Part shown: positions 1 through 8,480 of the stretch, in pieces
Position numbering within the stretch: the first letter of the stretch is position 1
How the letters are laid out: every line of letters begins with the position of its first letter
Assembly: GCA_964446955.1 (NCBI GenBank)
Contig: CAYUQJ010000001.1
Location: 496,001-560,000, forward strand
Reading direction: 5' to 3'
Length of the DNA: 64,000 nucleotides
Source: Leptolinea sp964446955
GTDB taxonomy: Bacteria > Chloroflexota > Anaerolineae > Anaerolineales > Anaerolineaceae
Program-made: the position numbers and the translations under genes
The notes under the pieces: generated by a model
The model's database searches: none
What the model was told of the DNA's origin: nothing
The model's input: the letters and a program-made list of their open reading frames with translations, nothing else

Positions 1-11
1 GATTTTTTATT

Positions 12-1430
12 GTTAAAAACAACAAATGCCCGTCAGGGCATTGAGACAGGATGGGAACGATCTTCTCTCTGGGTACCCACACGGTTAAAAACAACAAATG
101 CCCGTCAGGGCATTGAGACGGCCTTGCCTATGAGTTCTTTGCACAAATCAATCATGTTAAAAACAACAAATGCCCGTCAGGGCATTGAGACGTATCCCCG
201 TCGCTCATAATAACTTCAATCAGAACGGGTTAAAAACAACAAATGCCCGTCAGGGCATTGAGACGAATGCTAGAATTTCATTGCATAAAGATAATAAATG
301 TTAAAAACAAGAAATGCCCGTCAGGGCATTGAGACGTACCTTGTCTGATGTCAACCACTCAACAGAACAAGGGGTTAAAAACAAGAAATGCCCGTCAGGG
401 CATTGAGACTGTACCTTGCTTCGAGCCATCGTTTACCGCACAGCCTTGTTGTTAAAAACAAGAAATGCCCGTCAGGGCATTGAGACCTAAAGTGATTAAG
501 TTGAAAGTGAAATATAGAAACATGTTAAAAACAACAAATGCCCGTCAGGGCATTGAGACCCGTCCCGAAAGATGTAAGTATCGCCTATATACAGTGTTAA
601 AAACAACAAATGCCCGTCAGGGCATTGAGACGTAGGGTATATAATGTACTGGTATATATACAAGGTTAAAAACAACAAATGCCCGTCAGGGCATTGAGAC
701 GTAAGGCCGGTCGCCGCCGGTACTGGCTACCATTTTACGTTAAAAACAACAAATGCCCGTCAGGGCATTGAGACGTATCATGACGATTTTTTACCGCCGA
801 TTCGCTTGCGTTAAAAACAACAAATGCCCGTCAGGGCATTGAGACGCCTTGCGCTCTGATGTGACTGATCCGCCTAACTTGCCGGTTAAAAACAACAAAT
901 GCCCGCCAGGGCATTGAGACGCCTTAACTGGCTTGCCGCATACTTTGCATACTACAACAGTTAAAAACAACAAATGCCCGCCAGGGCATTGAGACTTTGT
1001 TTTGAAGCTGGTCTCGTTCTTCTCTACTTGTTAAAAACAACAAATGCCCGTCAGGGCATTGAGACATCTCTCCGAAAAACTCATCACTTCCAGAAAAAGT
1101 TAGGTTAAAAACAACAAATGCCCGTCAGGGCATTGAGACTTGCCGCACACCTTGCACACCACAACGTTATTTGCCATTTGTTAAAAACAACAAATGCCCG
1201 TCAGGGCATTGAGACACACCTGCGCATCGCCGTACACCTGCGCATCACCGTTAAAAACAACAAATGCCCGTCAGGGCATTGAGACAGATCACCAGAATCA
1301 ATTTCCGCGTCAGGATATACGTTAAAAACAAGAAATGCCCGTCAGGGCATTGAGATAGGTATGGCCGATCGCCACCCGTAGCCTTAACCATTGCGTCAAA
1401 AATCATCAATGCTCGTCAGGGCTTAACCAA
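12..1430 (+). CRISPR. CRISPR array, 19 repeats plus a degenerate terminal repeat
   Basis: Nineteen 36-bp repeats start at 12, 84, 156, 229, 300, 374, 451, 524, 596, 665, 739, 810, 885, 960, 1030, 1104, 1180, 1250 and 1321. Spacers are 33-41 nt. The repeat begins GTTAAAAACAACAA, carries a perfect hairpin AATGCCC-GTCA-GGGCATT and ends ATTGAGAC, a typical 8-nt crRNA 5' handle. Variants: CAAGAAA instead of CAACAAA in repeats 5, 6, 7 and 19, and CCCGCCAG instead of CCCGTCAG in repeats 13 and 14. The 19th repeat ends in T, and a heavily mutated 20th lies at 1395-1430, so the trailer end is on the right and the leader is beyond the left edge. No cas gene is visible, so the type cannot be assigned. 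Confidence 0.98.
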
Positions 1431-1575
1431 AAGAGCCCCTCTAAATCCTCCTGCCGGGGGACCTAGGGAGCATCAGGCCAGGGCAACTACAATACTGGCA
1501 GGCGTGCAAAAGGTATGAAGGACAAATCGTCCAGCTATTTACTACAACTTCAAATTGTTTAGAAAAGCAAATTCC

Positions 1576-3579
1576 CTATAACTTGCAAATCTGCTTGATC
1601 ACGTTCGGCAGGTCGCCAACGTAGGTAAAAACCAACCGTTGACCGGCGCGGGTGGACGCCATATATACCTTCCGGGTGTTGTCCCGGATCAGTTCTTCCC
1701 GTTCATCATCAGAAAGCCGGATGGATTGTTCTTCTTCAAACAGATCGCGTAAACCAACCAGGAATACTATAGGGCTTTCCAACCCCGCCCCGGCATTCAA
1801 CGTTGTCACCCGCACATAATCACCGGGATACGTTTCTTTGGGATCCATGGCTGTGTTCTTTCCAAACCGGTGGTCAATCGCCTGGATAAGATTTTGTACA
1901 CCCTGCCCATTCGCGTGAAGCAGCAACAAATGCTTTCGCGGATATCCTTTCCGAAGAAATTCTGCCACCTCATTCGCCACACGCGCAATTTCATCCTGAG
2001 CACTGGTTAACGCGATCACTTCCGGAAATGCCCCATTGGGCATGTTGAGAATATCCGGTGTTAGTACATCATCGTCATTTTCATCCGGTAGACGCAGCCG
2101 GTAAAACAGAGTTGCGAACTGCATGATCTCGCTGGTAGTACGGTAGCTATGTCGCAGTTGGTGCGACCGTCCCCTTGCTTCCAATCCCAATGATTTCCAT
2201 GTCGCTTTCCGTCCCAAAAATCCCTGGGTTGGGTCTGCCACCATGAATAAGTGAGAATTGTGAGGCTTCAACGCCTTTTGAATTAAATTCACCCAGATAG
2301 GTGCGAAAAATTGTGCTTCATCCACAAGGATAAAGTCATATTCAGGAATTTTTACAATTTCTTCTTCATAGAAGCGCCAGAGCTTTTGTGGTATATCCCC
2401 CCAATCCATAGCCCCTTGTTTTTCCAATAATTGTTGATATATGGTAATCGCGTTCCACATTCGGGTACGTTGTTCGGTAGTCAATCCGAATCCCCGACCG
2501 CGGCGGTCAACGTCAAGATACTCAGTCTGCTTCATAGGCAACTGGTCCTTCAACCAATCGATCTCACTGAGCAACTTGTGTTCTGTGATGGTTGTATCCC
2601 GTAAGGTCATATCCCAGGTTTGATGCAGGATTCTTTCTCGCTTTCGAATTGAAAGCGGCTGCTGCCATGCTGGATTTTGAGGCCAATGCCTGAAACACCA
2701 GCCATTGAAGGTTCCCCATTCGATATTCTCCGGTAGTCTGCCTTCCAGACGGGAAAATCGGCTCTGCAAGTCGTGACTAAGAGGTCTGTTGTGTGTAAGA
2801 ACCAGGAATTGTTTTTCGGGATAAAGGTGGTAAAGCAATCGCAGCCGATAGAGCAAAATCAGGGTTTTTCCACTTCCCGCGACTCCATTGATGATATTCA
2901 GGCGAAAATCATTGCTAAGGTTTTGCCCGTCTGATCCAACGTATAAGTCAGTTTTTACGGCAGCCTCCTGGTTGTAATCGAGCAGATAATCAGTCAGGCC
3001 GGCTTCAATCCGGTGTTGAATGGGTGTGCGTACGGTCATTTCATCCAAAACAACAATTTCCGGAGTGAATTGCTGCCGAATTTTCTCCAGGCTTATTTTG
3101 TCTATCGGGCTGGATGGGAAAAAAGGATCCCAATCCAATCCGGAATCCGGTTGCAGAATTTCTTTACCAGCCCATTTTGGTTCCCACTCCAAAGATTTAT
3201 GGTGGGTTCCTATCAACTGTTTTTGCGGAATGTTAGGAAAAACAATGAGAGTTTTCAAAGGCGTCTCTTGCGGAAGCTGAAGTTTTTGCAAGAATTGTGT
3301 TAAGACATTTGCTTCCGCTTCGCCTAATGGAGAGCGGTGATCATCAATCAATAACAGCTGAGCTGCCGAGGTTGCCTGCTCAGCAGAAGATGTGCTTACC
3401 TTCACTAGGAGGACACGCCTATCATGGGTAATAATAAAGAAATCGGGCGCATTGATTTGCCAGGGAGCAAGATGATGCCATATGTAAAATGTGTTAGGGA
3501 GGGCTTTTAATGCCTTAAAGGTTCTGAGTACTTCACCGGGAAGGACCTGTGGAAGAGTTTCTGGCAGTATGTGGGCCAT
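1576..3579 (-). CDS. UvrD-like SF1 helicase with NERD-like N-terminal domain
   Basis: Protein of 667 aa. Residues about 30-65 resemble a NERD nuclease-related domain (APDFFII ... LLVKVS), though the usual E-x-K is weak. Then come superfamily I helicase motifs: Walker A GVAGSGKT (232-239), Walker B VDEAQ (419-423), a motif III-like VADPTQ, motif IV-like HSYRTTSEI, motif V-like VTTLNAGAGLE and motif VI-like ASTRAGQ near the C-terminus. It is last in a minus-strand operon, starting 2 bp after the stop of the preceding helicase. NERD-UvrD proteins are common in plasmids and defence loci; a role in DNA or R-loop processing is inferred. Family is clear, function is not. Confidence 0.85.
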   Translation of the reverse strand: MAHILPETLPQVLPGEVLRTFKALKALPNTFYIWHHLAPWQINAPDFFIITHDRRVLLVKVSTSSAEQATSAAQLLLIDDHRSPLGEAEANVLTQFLQKLQLPQETPLKTLIVFPNIPQKQLIGTHHKSLEWEPKWAGKEILQPDSGLDWDPFFPSSPIDKISLEKIRQQFTPEIVVLDEMTVRTPIQHRIEAGLTDYLLDYNQEAAVKTDLYVGSDGQNLSNDFRLNIINGVAGSGKTLILLYRLRLLYHLYPEKQFLVLTHNRPLSHDLQSRFSRLEGRLPENIEWGTFNGWCFRHWPQNPAWQQPLSIRKRERILHQTWDMTLRDTTITEHKLLSEIDWLKDQLPMKQTEYLDVDRRGRGFGLTTEQRTRMWNAITIYQQLLEKQGAMDWGDIPQKLWRFYEEEIVKIPEYDFILVDEAQFFAPIWVNLIQKALKPHNSHLFMVADPTQGFLGRKATWKSLGLEARGRSHQLRHSYRTTSEIMQFATLFYRLRLPDENDDDVLTPDILNMPNGAFPEVIALTSAQDEIARVANEVAEFLRKGYPRKHLLLLHANGQGVQNLIQAIDHRFGKNTAMDPKETYPGDYVRVTTLNAGAGLESPIVFLVGLRDLFEEEQSIRLSDDEREELIRDNTRKVYMASTRAGQRLVFTYVGDLPNVIKQICKL

Positions 3580-3581
3580 CT

Positions 3582-5327
3582 TTAGACTAAAGAACCATCA
3601 GGGAGTGAGATTGTCAGGCAATTCTCAATAAGACTTTTTATTAAATCAAACGTCTCTGCGTGCGTTTCATCATATTGATCACCGTTTAACATATGGTGGC
3701 TGCCGATTAAGATCAATTTAGTCCGCGGTCGGGTCACGGCCACATTCAATCGTTGGGGTTGCAAAAGGAAATCTGCCATTTGAGCAGCAAAGGCGGGACT
3801 CCCGGTGGCAAAGGAGAACAAAACAACCTCACGCTCCTGACCTTGCATCCGTTCGACAGTGTCAACAATTATTCGAGACCATATAGTCTCATCATCAATA
3901 GTGCGACGCAGCAAACTGCGGATCAACCTGCTCTGAGCCCGATATGGGACAACAACACCAATTTCATCAGGTGAAACATTATGGTCCAAAAGCGCCAGGA
4001 TTAACTCGACTACGGTTTCAGCTTCTCTTCGGCTGCGAACCGTGGTATTACGATGGCATAAATCAAGAAAAACTGCAGGCGCGGATGGATCAAGAACGAA
4101 ATCCCAGCGGGATTCTTTGCTGGATAATTGCAATCTCCTGTTTGCAGCATCTTCGCTTGGTTTTAAATCCATATGGTAAAAAGTCCGACTCGGCCAATCA
4201 GCTAAATCAGAATTCAGGCGATAGGTAATGTTGAGCATGGTCTCGTTTCCCCGACCAGTGAGGTAGTTAAAAATGGAATTTTGCATAGCCTGTTGCTCTG
4301 AAAATACCGTCACAGGAGGAAGCTGGTTTTCATCCCCGATAAATACATATTTGTTTCCGGCCAGCATGCCCATGATTGCCAGGGGTAATGTCACCTGTGA
4401 TGCTTCATCAAACAAAACTACATCAAATTCCACATTCGCGAGACGTTGTGATTGTAGAGCAAAGGGTGTTGCCCCAACGACATAACCACTGTTCAAATCA
4501 CCGAAATGAGATTGATCAAAAGTTTCAAAGTTTTCAATATTTAGGTCACCGATGTTGCGATTCGCACCAATCTTACAAACCGGAAGGCTTTCATCCAGCG
4601 CATACACTTTGTTAAGTGCATGATGTATAGCTCGATGTGTAAGAGCTGTGACTAAAACCCTTTGGCCATCGTCAACCAACATTTTTGCCAAATGTGCCAG
4701 CATTAATGTTTTTCCGGTTCCAGGTGGTCCCTGAATCAAATAGAGCAAGTCAGATGCATACGCCTGAGCGGCGGCTTCAACCTGGCTATCGTTCAAGCCA
4801 ACATCCGATAATTCTTTACTGGCACGTTCATACCGCGCAAAGTCAACTTTTGAAGCTAGCGACCCTTGAAGTAACGGGAGAATCTTAGACCGCCCGCGTA
4901 ACGAATCGCCGACTGTATTTAAAGCATCCAGGTAAAATGGGCTCGAATCAAACCAGTCTTGATCGATGATCCAGCCTTCCAGATTTTCAGCCAGCAGGAA
5001 ATGATTTCCCTTAATCAGACTTACTTCCAATTCCGTTTCTCCATCGTATTGCAGCTCGACATGAAGAGCATTGGCATCACGTGGAGATCCTCTATGCAGC
5101 ACCAACAAGTCGCCTTCACGGAAGCGCGAGTCATTTGTGTCGCAACAGAGAAGAATAAGACCTTTCTCAAAGCGGTCCACACGCAGACCTTCAATTGCCC
5201 ACCCTTTTGCTACACGTTCTGATAATGGCCTGGACCACTGTCGGTCCAGATTTATAAATTGAGTTTCTGCTTCGGCTTGAACAAAATGTCTTAAACGGTT
5301 TAGTAGCTCTGCGGTGGATGAGGACAT
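3582..5327 (-). CDS. DNA2/NAM7 (Upf1-like) SF1 helicase
   Basis: Protein of 581 aa from the ATG at 5327. That start is preferred over the longer frame from 5384 because GGAAGAAAG precedes it at good distance and it lies just after the upstream RNase H stop. Motifs: Walker A GPPGTGKT (200-207), Walker B FDEAS (about 306-310), motif III GDENQLPPV (331-339), a YRLNSDLADWPSR-like motif IV, and C-terminal VDTVERMQGQE and NVAVTRPRTKL, the AAA_12 signature of Upf1/DNA2 helicases. The roughly 200-residue N-terminal part has no domain I recognise. It sits between RNase H and a NERD helicase with gaps of 2-5 bp, so the three are probably co-translated. DNA or RNA:DNA unwinding is inferred. Confidence 0.85.
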   Translation of the reverse strand: MSSSTAELLNRLRHFVQAEAETQFINLDRQWSRPLSERVAKGWAIEGLRVDRFEKGLILLCCDTNDSRFREGDLLVLHRGSPRDANALHVELQYDGETELEVSLIKGNHFLLAENLEGWIIDQDWFDSSPFYLDALNTVGDSLRGRSKILPLLQGSLASKVDFARYERASKELSDVGLNDSQVEAAAQAYASDLLYLIQGPPGTGKTLMLAHLAKMLVDDGQRVLVTALTHRAIHHALNKVYALDESLPVCKIGANRNIGDLNIENFETFDQSHFGDLNSGYVVGATPFALQSQRLANVEFDVVLFDEASQVTLPLAIMGMLAGNKYVFIGDENQLPPVTVFSEQQAMQNSIFNYLTGRGNETMLNITYRLNSDLADWPSRTFYHMDLKPSEDAANRRLQLSSKESRWDFVLDPSAPAVFLDLCHRNTTVRSRREAETVVELILALLDHNVSPDEIGVVVPYRAQSRLIRSLLRRTIDDETIWSRIIVDTVERMQGQEREVVLFSFATGSPAFAAQMADFLLQPQRLNVAVTRPRTKLILIGSHHMLNGDQYDETHAETFDLIKSLIENCLTISLPDGSLV

Positions 5328-5332
5328 ATCGA

Positions 5333-5959
5333 TTACTTTCTTCCATAATCTGCCGGGATTTCTCCCCAGGCATTTGTATCCCACTTTAATACTTTGTTTG
5401 TGTACTCATTGTTGTTCAACCAATTCTCAGCACGTGTGATCAAATCAAAGATCGCTATATTCTTTTCGTCCAGGGGCAACTTCGTTTTGCATTTTTTGTT
5501 TTTCACCCAGGTTATAGCAGTCTCCGAGTCGGTATAAATCGCTTCATTCATACCACGTTTTTTGAATAAAGCCAAAGCATGCACGACGGCTAGAAATTCG
5601 CCGATGTTATTGCTTCCATTTGCATAAGGACCTTGATGGAAAATCTCGCGGGAAGTAGAAGTCTGGACGCACTTGTATTCCATTGGGCCCGGATACCCGA
5701 TGCAGGATGCGTCGACACAGTAGCTATTCTCTATTGGTTTGCCGATGATTTCCAGCATGATAGGACTAAGGGTGGGAACGCGTTTGACTTTTTGCTCCTC
5801 ATAAGTGGATTGGAAGGCAATTTCAGCCGCTTCACGGTTTTCAAACGATTTATACTCCGCACCGTTGAAACCATTCACTTGTGTAAGACAATCTTCCCAC
5901 TTAGTGAAAATTCCGGTTTTTCGACCTTTCCAGACAACATAAAATTTTTGTTTTGCCAT
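5333..5959 (-). CDS. Ribonuclease H with viroplasmin-like N-terminal domain
   Basis: Protein of 208 aa. Residues 5-50 (KFYVVWKGRKTGIF ... EAAEIAF) form the small caulimovirus viroplasmin/RNase HI N-terminal domain that binds RNA:DNA hybrids. Residues about 75-208 are an RNase H fold with the catalytic carboxylates visible as D83 (CVDAS), E121 (NIGEFLAV), D144 (YTDSE) and D204 (ADYGRK). It should cleave RNA in RNA:DNA hybrids. The ATG at 5959 is chosen because the viroplasmin domain begins right there and GAAGGAAT lies upstream; an in-frame ATG at 6010 exists. First gene of a three-gene minus-strand set with two SF1 helicases, next to a CRISPR array, so a defence or R-loop role is possible but unproven. 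Confidence 0.88.
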   Translation of the reverse strand: MAKQKFYVVWKGRKTGIFTKWEDCLTQVNGFNGAEYKSFENREAAEIAFQSTYEEQKVKRVPTLSPIMLEIIGKPIENSYCVDASCIGYPGPMEYKCVQTSTSREIFHQGPYANGSNNIGEFLAVVHALALFKKRGMNEAIYTDSETAITWVKNKKCKTKLPLDEKNIAIFDLITRAENWLNNNEYTNKVLKWDTNAWGEIPADYGRK

Positions 5960-6091
5960 ATCTCTGTATTGTATTCCTTCGAGGTTACTATATTGATGAA
6001 AACAAAACATCTATGAATGGGCTTTTATTTCGTCAGCTTCCTAAAATATCTAAATTCTACAGGAATTACTAATATCAATTTCAATTTCCTC

Positions 6092-6460
6092 CTATTGATT
6101 GTCCTTCGAGTACTGCCACAGCACCCGATCCAGAACACGCATCGTGACGCCCGCCACGCTTGCAAGGTTCCTGCAGTAAATGGTGTACTCCCACCAATAA
6201 GGGAAATCGTAATATGGTGGCGGGACATCAATACTTAATGACCACAGCGCCCTGAAATCAAGAATCGGGTAAAGGTTGTCGTATCCATAATGTAACAGGA
6301 CGGAGGAGGTAGGCCAACTGACACCTGACAGCAGCGTCAGTACTTCAATACGCAGTTTCTCACTGGTTGTGGACAGCGCTGTTTGTGTTACTTCATTGAC
6401 GAATTCCTCGGTGTTCTCGGCCACCCTTGGTTTGCTGCGCGGAGTCTTCCAGCGGCACAC
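6092..6460 (-). pseudogene. 5'-truncated conserved hypothetical gene
   Basis: A 122-residue frame opening with GTG, immediately at a well-structured sequence (CRWKTPRSKPRVAENT ... YPILDFRALWSLS ... RVLDRVLWQYSKDN). The WKTPRSKPR and YPILDFRALWSL blocks look like the middle and end of a longer conserved bacterial protein that I recognise only as uncharacterised. Upstream the same frame reads through a TAA about 24 bases before the GTG and then again looks weakly protein-like (EEFLEICWNKSES), so the likely explanation is loss of the N-terminal part by a stop and decay. There is no ribosome-binding site before the GTG. A short functional protein cannot be excluded. Confidence 0.5.
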
Positions 6461-6817
6461 GGTAATATGAATATTTTTATCTTATAGATTCCACCGAAAG
6501 ACAAAACTCTCACTTTTATTCCAACAGATTTCAAGAAATTCCTCAAAAAACTCTCAAAATGCCCTTGCATATTTTGAAAAATTGGGTATAATCCCGCTCC
6601 TTGAAAAATTCTGGATCAATAAAAGGAGGAGATTTTCCAGGCAAGCTCATAAGACGTTACTTACAATTTCATATCATTTTCAAATCATTTTTTGACATAA
6701 GTTTAGATTTATGCATCGGTAGTAGAAATGTAGGTTTATTCAGAGCATCACTTTTCCAATACAACTTTCTGAATGAACTTCTCAATGATTGATTGTGCAC
6801 AAGGATAGAGTACACCG
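6461..6817. other. AT-rich gap at the left edge of the accessory region
   Basis: This stretch has no convincing gene. A plus-strand frame from 6601 begins with TTG and has low-complexity composition, so I left it out. A TATAAT box lies at 6587-6592 with only a weak TTGCAT 16 bp upstream; it could drive the winged-helix gene at 6818. The first part holds the decayed 5' portion of the minus-strand pseudogene. Confidence 0.4.
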
Positions 6818-7198
6818 ATGAACGAAAAAACAGGAATGGTGGGTTTTACATATCTTCATGATATTTTGATTGAAAAATACGGCTTGACCGCAGCGGCAAT
6901 ATATGGTTCCGTAGAAAGATATTCGAAAATGAGAAATGAGGTGTGTTACGCCTCCCAGGCCACAATTGGAGAAAAAGTTGGGCTAAAAAGAAAGACGGCT
7001 CATCAACATGTGAATACCCTGGTTAGAGATGGATATCTGGAAGAACTTGAAAGTCCAAAATCTTCATCAACCAAATACTACCGTCCCACAGACAAAGCCG
7101 CAAAGGAAAGCGAAAAATATAGAACGAAGCCAAAAACTGTTTACGAAAATTGCAGTGAAGATAAAAGTGATATAGATTACGCGGAATACGCATTGTAG
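6818..7198 (+). CDS. Winged-helix protein, replication-initiator-like
   Basis: Protein of 126 aa. Residues about 8-82 look like the winged helix-turn-helix found at the N-terminus of plasmid and phage replication proteins: a hydrophobic first helix (TYLHDILIEKYGLTAAAIYG), a turn with ASQATIGEKVGLKRKTAHQHVNTL as helix-turn-recognition helix, then DGYLEELE as the wing. The tail is charged and unstructured. AAGGATAGAG precedes the ATG. It probably binds DNA as a replication or regulatory protein of a mobile element. In-frame downstream of its stop lies a 42-bp repeat with peptide-like content, so the gene may once have been longer. Confidence 0.6.
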   Translation: MNEKTGMVGFTYLHDILIEKYGLTAAAIYGSVERYSKMRNEVCYASQATIGEKVGLKRKTAHQHVNTLVRDGYLEELESPKSSSTKYYRPTDKAAKESEKYRTKPKTVYENCSEDKSDIDYAEYAL

Positions 7199-7255
7199 AC
7201 AGAATTGGGGAAACGATTCACTCAACTACCATGTCCATTTAATGCCCTGGAATGT

Positions 7256-7330
7256 CCATTTGCTGGATGGGGTTATCCATCAAACGCAATGGGATGACCA
7301 TTTGCCAGACAGGGTTATCCATCAAATGCA
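7256..7330 (+). repeat. Imperfect direct repeat, 33-bp copies with 42-bp period
   Basis: Copies at 7256-7288 and 7298-7330 both start CCATTTG and share GGTTATCCATCAAA. A weaker third unit (TGTCCATTTAATGCCC) precedes them. The 42-bp period equals 14 codons, and in the frame of the upstream winged-helix gene the units read CPFAGWGYPSNAMG and PFARQGYPSNA, broken by stops. This may be a decayed C-terminal peptide repeat; iteron-like binding sites are the alternative. Confidence 0.6.
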
Positions 7331-7407
7331 TAAACCATATCCCTCACTGGGACATAAAGAATACTAAAGTATTAGAAATATGAATACAAACATGAGTACA
7401 ATAGAGA

Positions 7408-7436
7408 AGGCGCGGAAAAACCCGCGCCTCTTTTTT
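7408..7436 (+). terminator. Rho-independent terminator
   Basis: Stem AGGCGCGG / CCGCGCCT with loop AAAAAC, followed after one C by six T. It ends the transcript of the winged-helix gene. Confidence 0.85.
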
Positions 7437-7695
7437 CGCGTGCATCTGAGTTATGTTCAACTACTAAAAGATACAGATTTATGAATCAAAAAGAAATCAG
7501 GAACAGTACAGATGTTACAGTGAATCTGGCCCCTTCTTCATTAATGATGTTCAAGTTATCTTGTATTATTTCAGCGATATAGACAGTTTCAAACATAGCT
7601 CTGACGCTCTTGAGTATTACTACATACTGGAATTAATACATATGTATATGAGACAATGTTGAAAATCGCTAACCACATTTAACCACGAGGAAAGA

Positions 7696-8181
7696 ATGAC
7701 ACATCAGACAGATAACACATCCAACAATCCTGGTGAAATGCAGATAATCGAAAAGACTCCATTCCCTCAATGGAGAATTCCAAAAACAAGATTCGAATAT
7801 GATTTTCTGAAGATTTTCGGTATGAAGTTTTTCCCTACATCAGATAAAGGTATTTACAGGGATATTCAAATAATACAAGGAAGAATGATTCTTTTGAAAG
7901 ATCTAAATAATCCCAACCGTCAACTTTCTCCTCGTAATGCCAACTACCCAATTCCTGTTGATTATGTTGCTTTTTCGATGAACTGGGCAAAGGAAAAACG
8001 CCGACAAGGGAGACCGATTAATCCGAAAGGATTGATTACCATGATATTAGATCATGATGGATTGGTCGGATGGCTTGAAAAAGAAAGAAATATCATAACC
8101 ACTTGTGAAAAAGAATATATAACGAGGGACGAGGTACTTCAAGATGAAATTGATCCGTCTTATAAGGATTATGCTGTTTGA
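7696..8181 (+). CDS. Hypothetical protein of the accessory region
   Basis: Protein of 161 aa that I do not recognise. It is soluble, with an aromatic N-terminal part (FPQWRIPKTRFEYDFLKIFG), a central segment ending KEKRRQGRPINPKGLI and an acidic C-terminus (EVLQDEIDPSYKDYAV). The W-R-I-P plus basic NPKG segment is suggestive of a nucleic-acid-binding or replication accessory protein, but this is only an impression. GAGGAAAG precedes the ATG. It is AT-rich like the winged-helix gene upstream and unlike the GC-rich hsdM downstream, and both small genes are probably parts of the same element. Confidence 0.6.
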   Translation: MTHQTDNTSNNPGEMQIIEKTPFPQWRIPKTRFEYDFLKIFGMKFFPTSDKGIYRDIQIIQGRMILLKDLNNPNRQLSPRNANYPIPVDYVAFSMNWAKEKRRQGRPINPKGLITMILDHDGLVGWLEKERNIITTCEKEYITRDEVLQDEIDPSYKDYAV

Positions 8182-8360
8182 TTCTCGAGTGACAAAAGAT
8201 CATTTTTCTTTTTCCATTCAACCCTCCTTCTCCATCTTGCTATATACGATCTGGTAGGAATCGTTTCTTGTTCTCATCTGATATCCTGGCTGTTGACTTT
8301 TCCCATCATTTACATGGAGATGAATTGACATAAGCCCTATTATTAAATCCCGAACACATG

Positions 8361-8374
8361 TTCCGATTTCGGAA
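8361..8374. promoter_or_regulatory. Putative operator TTCCGA-N2-TCGGAA before hsdM
   Basis: TTCCGATTTCGGAA is a palindrome apart from its two central bases. It overlaps a second inverted repeat GAACA-CA-TGTTC at 8352-8363. It lies about 110 bp before hsdM and upstream of a TATAAT at 8441-8446. The same 14-bp pattern recurs at 18157-18170 and, one arm shortened, near 21678. Confidence 0.45.
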
Positions 8375-8440
8375 TTATTGGCCCTTATAAGTGTCAAAAA
8401 CTATTAACCACCAAAAGAACTAAGAACACCTCATCATCGG

Positions 8441-8446
8441 TATAAT
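8441..8446 (+). promoter_or_regulatory. hsdM: Possible -10 box of the hsd operon
   Basis: TATAAT placed 34 bp before the hsdM start codon. No convincing -35 hexamer lies 16-18 bp upstream, so the assignment rests on the -10 match alone. The rest of the 8182-8480 gap holds the operator-like palindrome and nothing else I can name. Confidence 0.35.
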
Positions 8447-8480
8447 AGAACCATCCCACCCAGACCGAGGACTAACTGCC

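Larger units (their letters stand above)
7199..7695. other. Intergenic region with repeats and a terminator
   Basis: About 500 bp between two small genes. It contains a tandem imperfect repeat at 7256-7330 and a strong rho-independent terminator at 7408-7436. From about 7440 to 7680 I see nothing but AT-rich sequence; GAGGAAAGA just before 7696 is the ribosome-binding site of the next gene. Confidence 0.6.

Noticed and set aside
10..973. Short frames on both strands across the first kilobase
   Set aside because: They are repeats of the CRISPR unit read as protein (recurring ARQGIET or QCPDGHLLFLT) and vanish when the array is recognised.
3685..3700. GGTGGCTG match to the tRNA-His 3' region as a left attachment site
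   Set aside because: Only eight bases match and it lies inside the helicase gene; this length is expected by chance.
6601..6792. Plus-strand frame with TTG start before the winged-helix gene
   Set aside because: No ribosome-binding site, hydrophobic low-complexity content and no support from neighbours.
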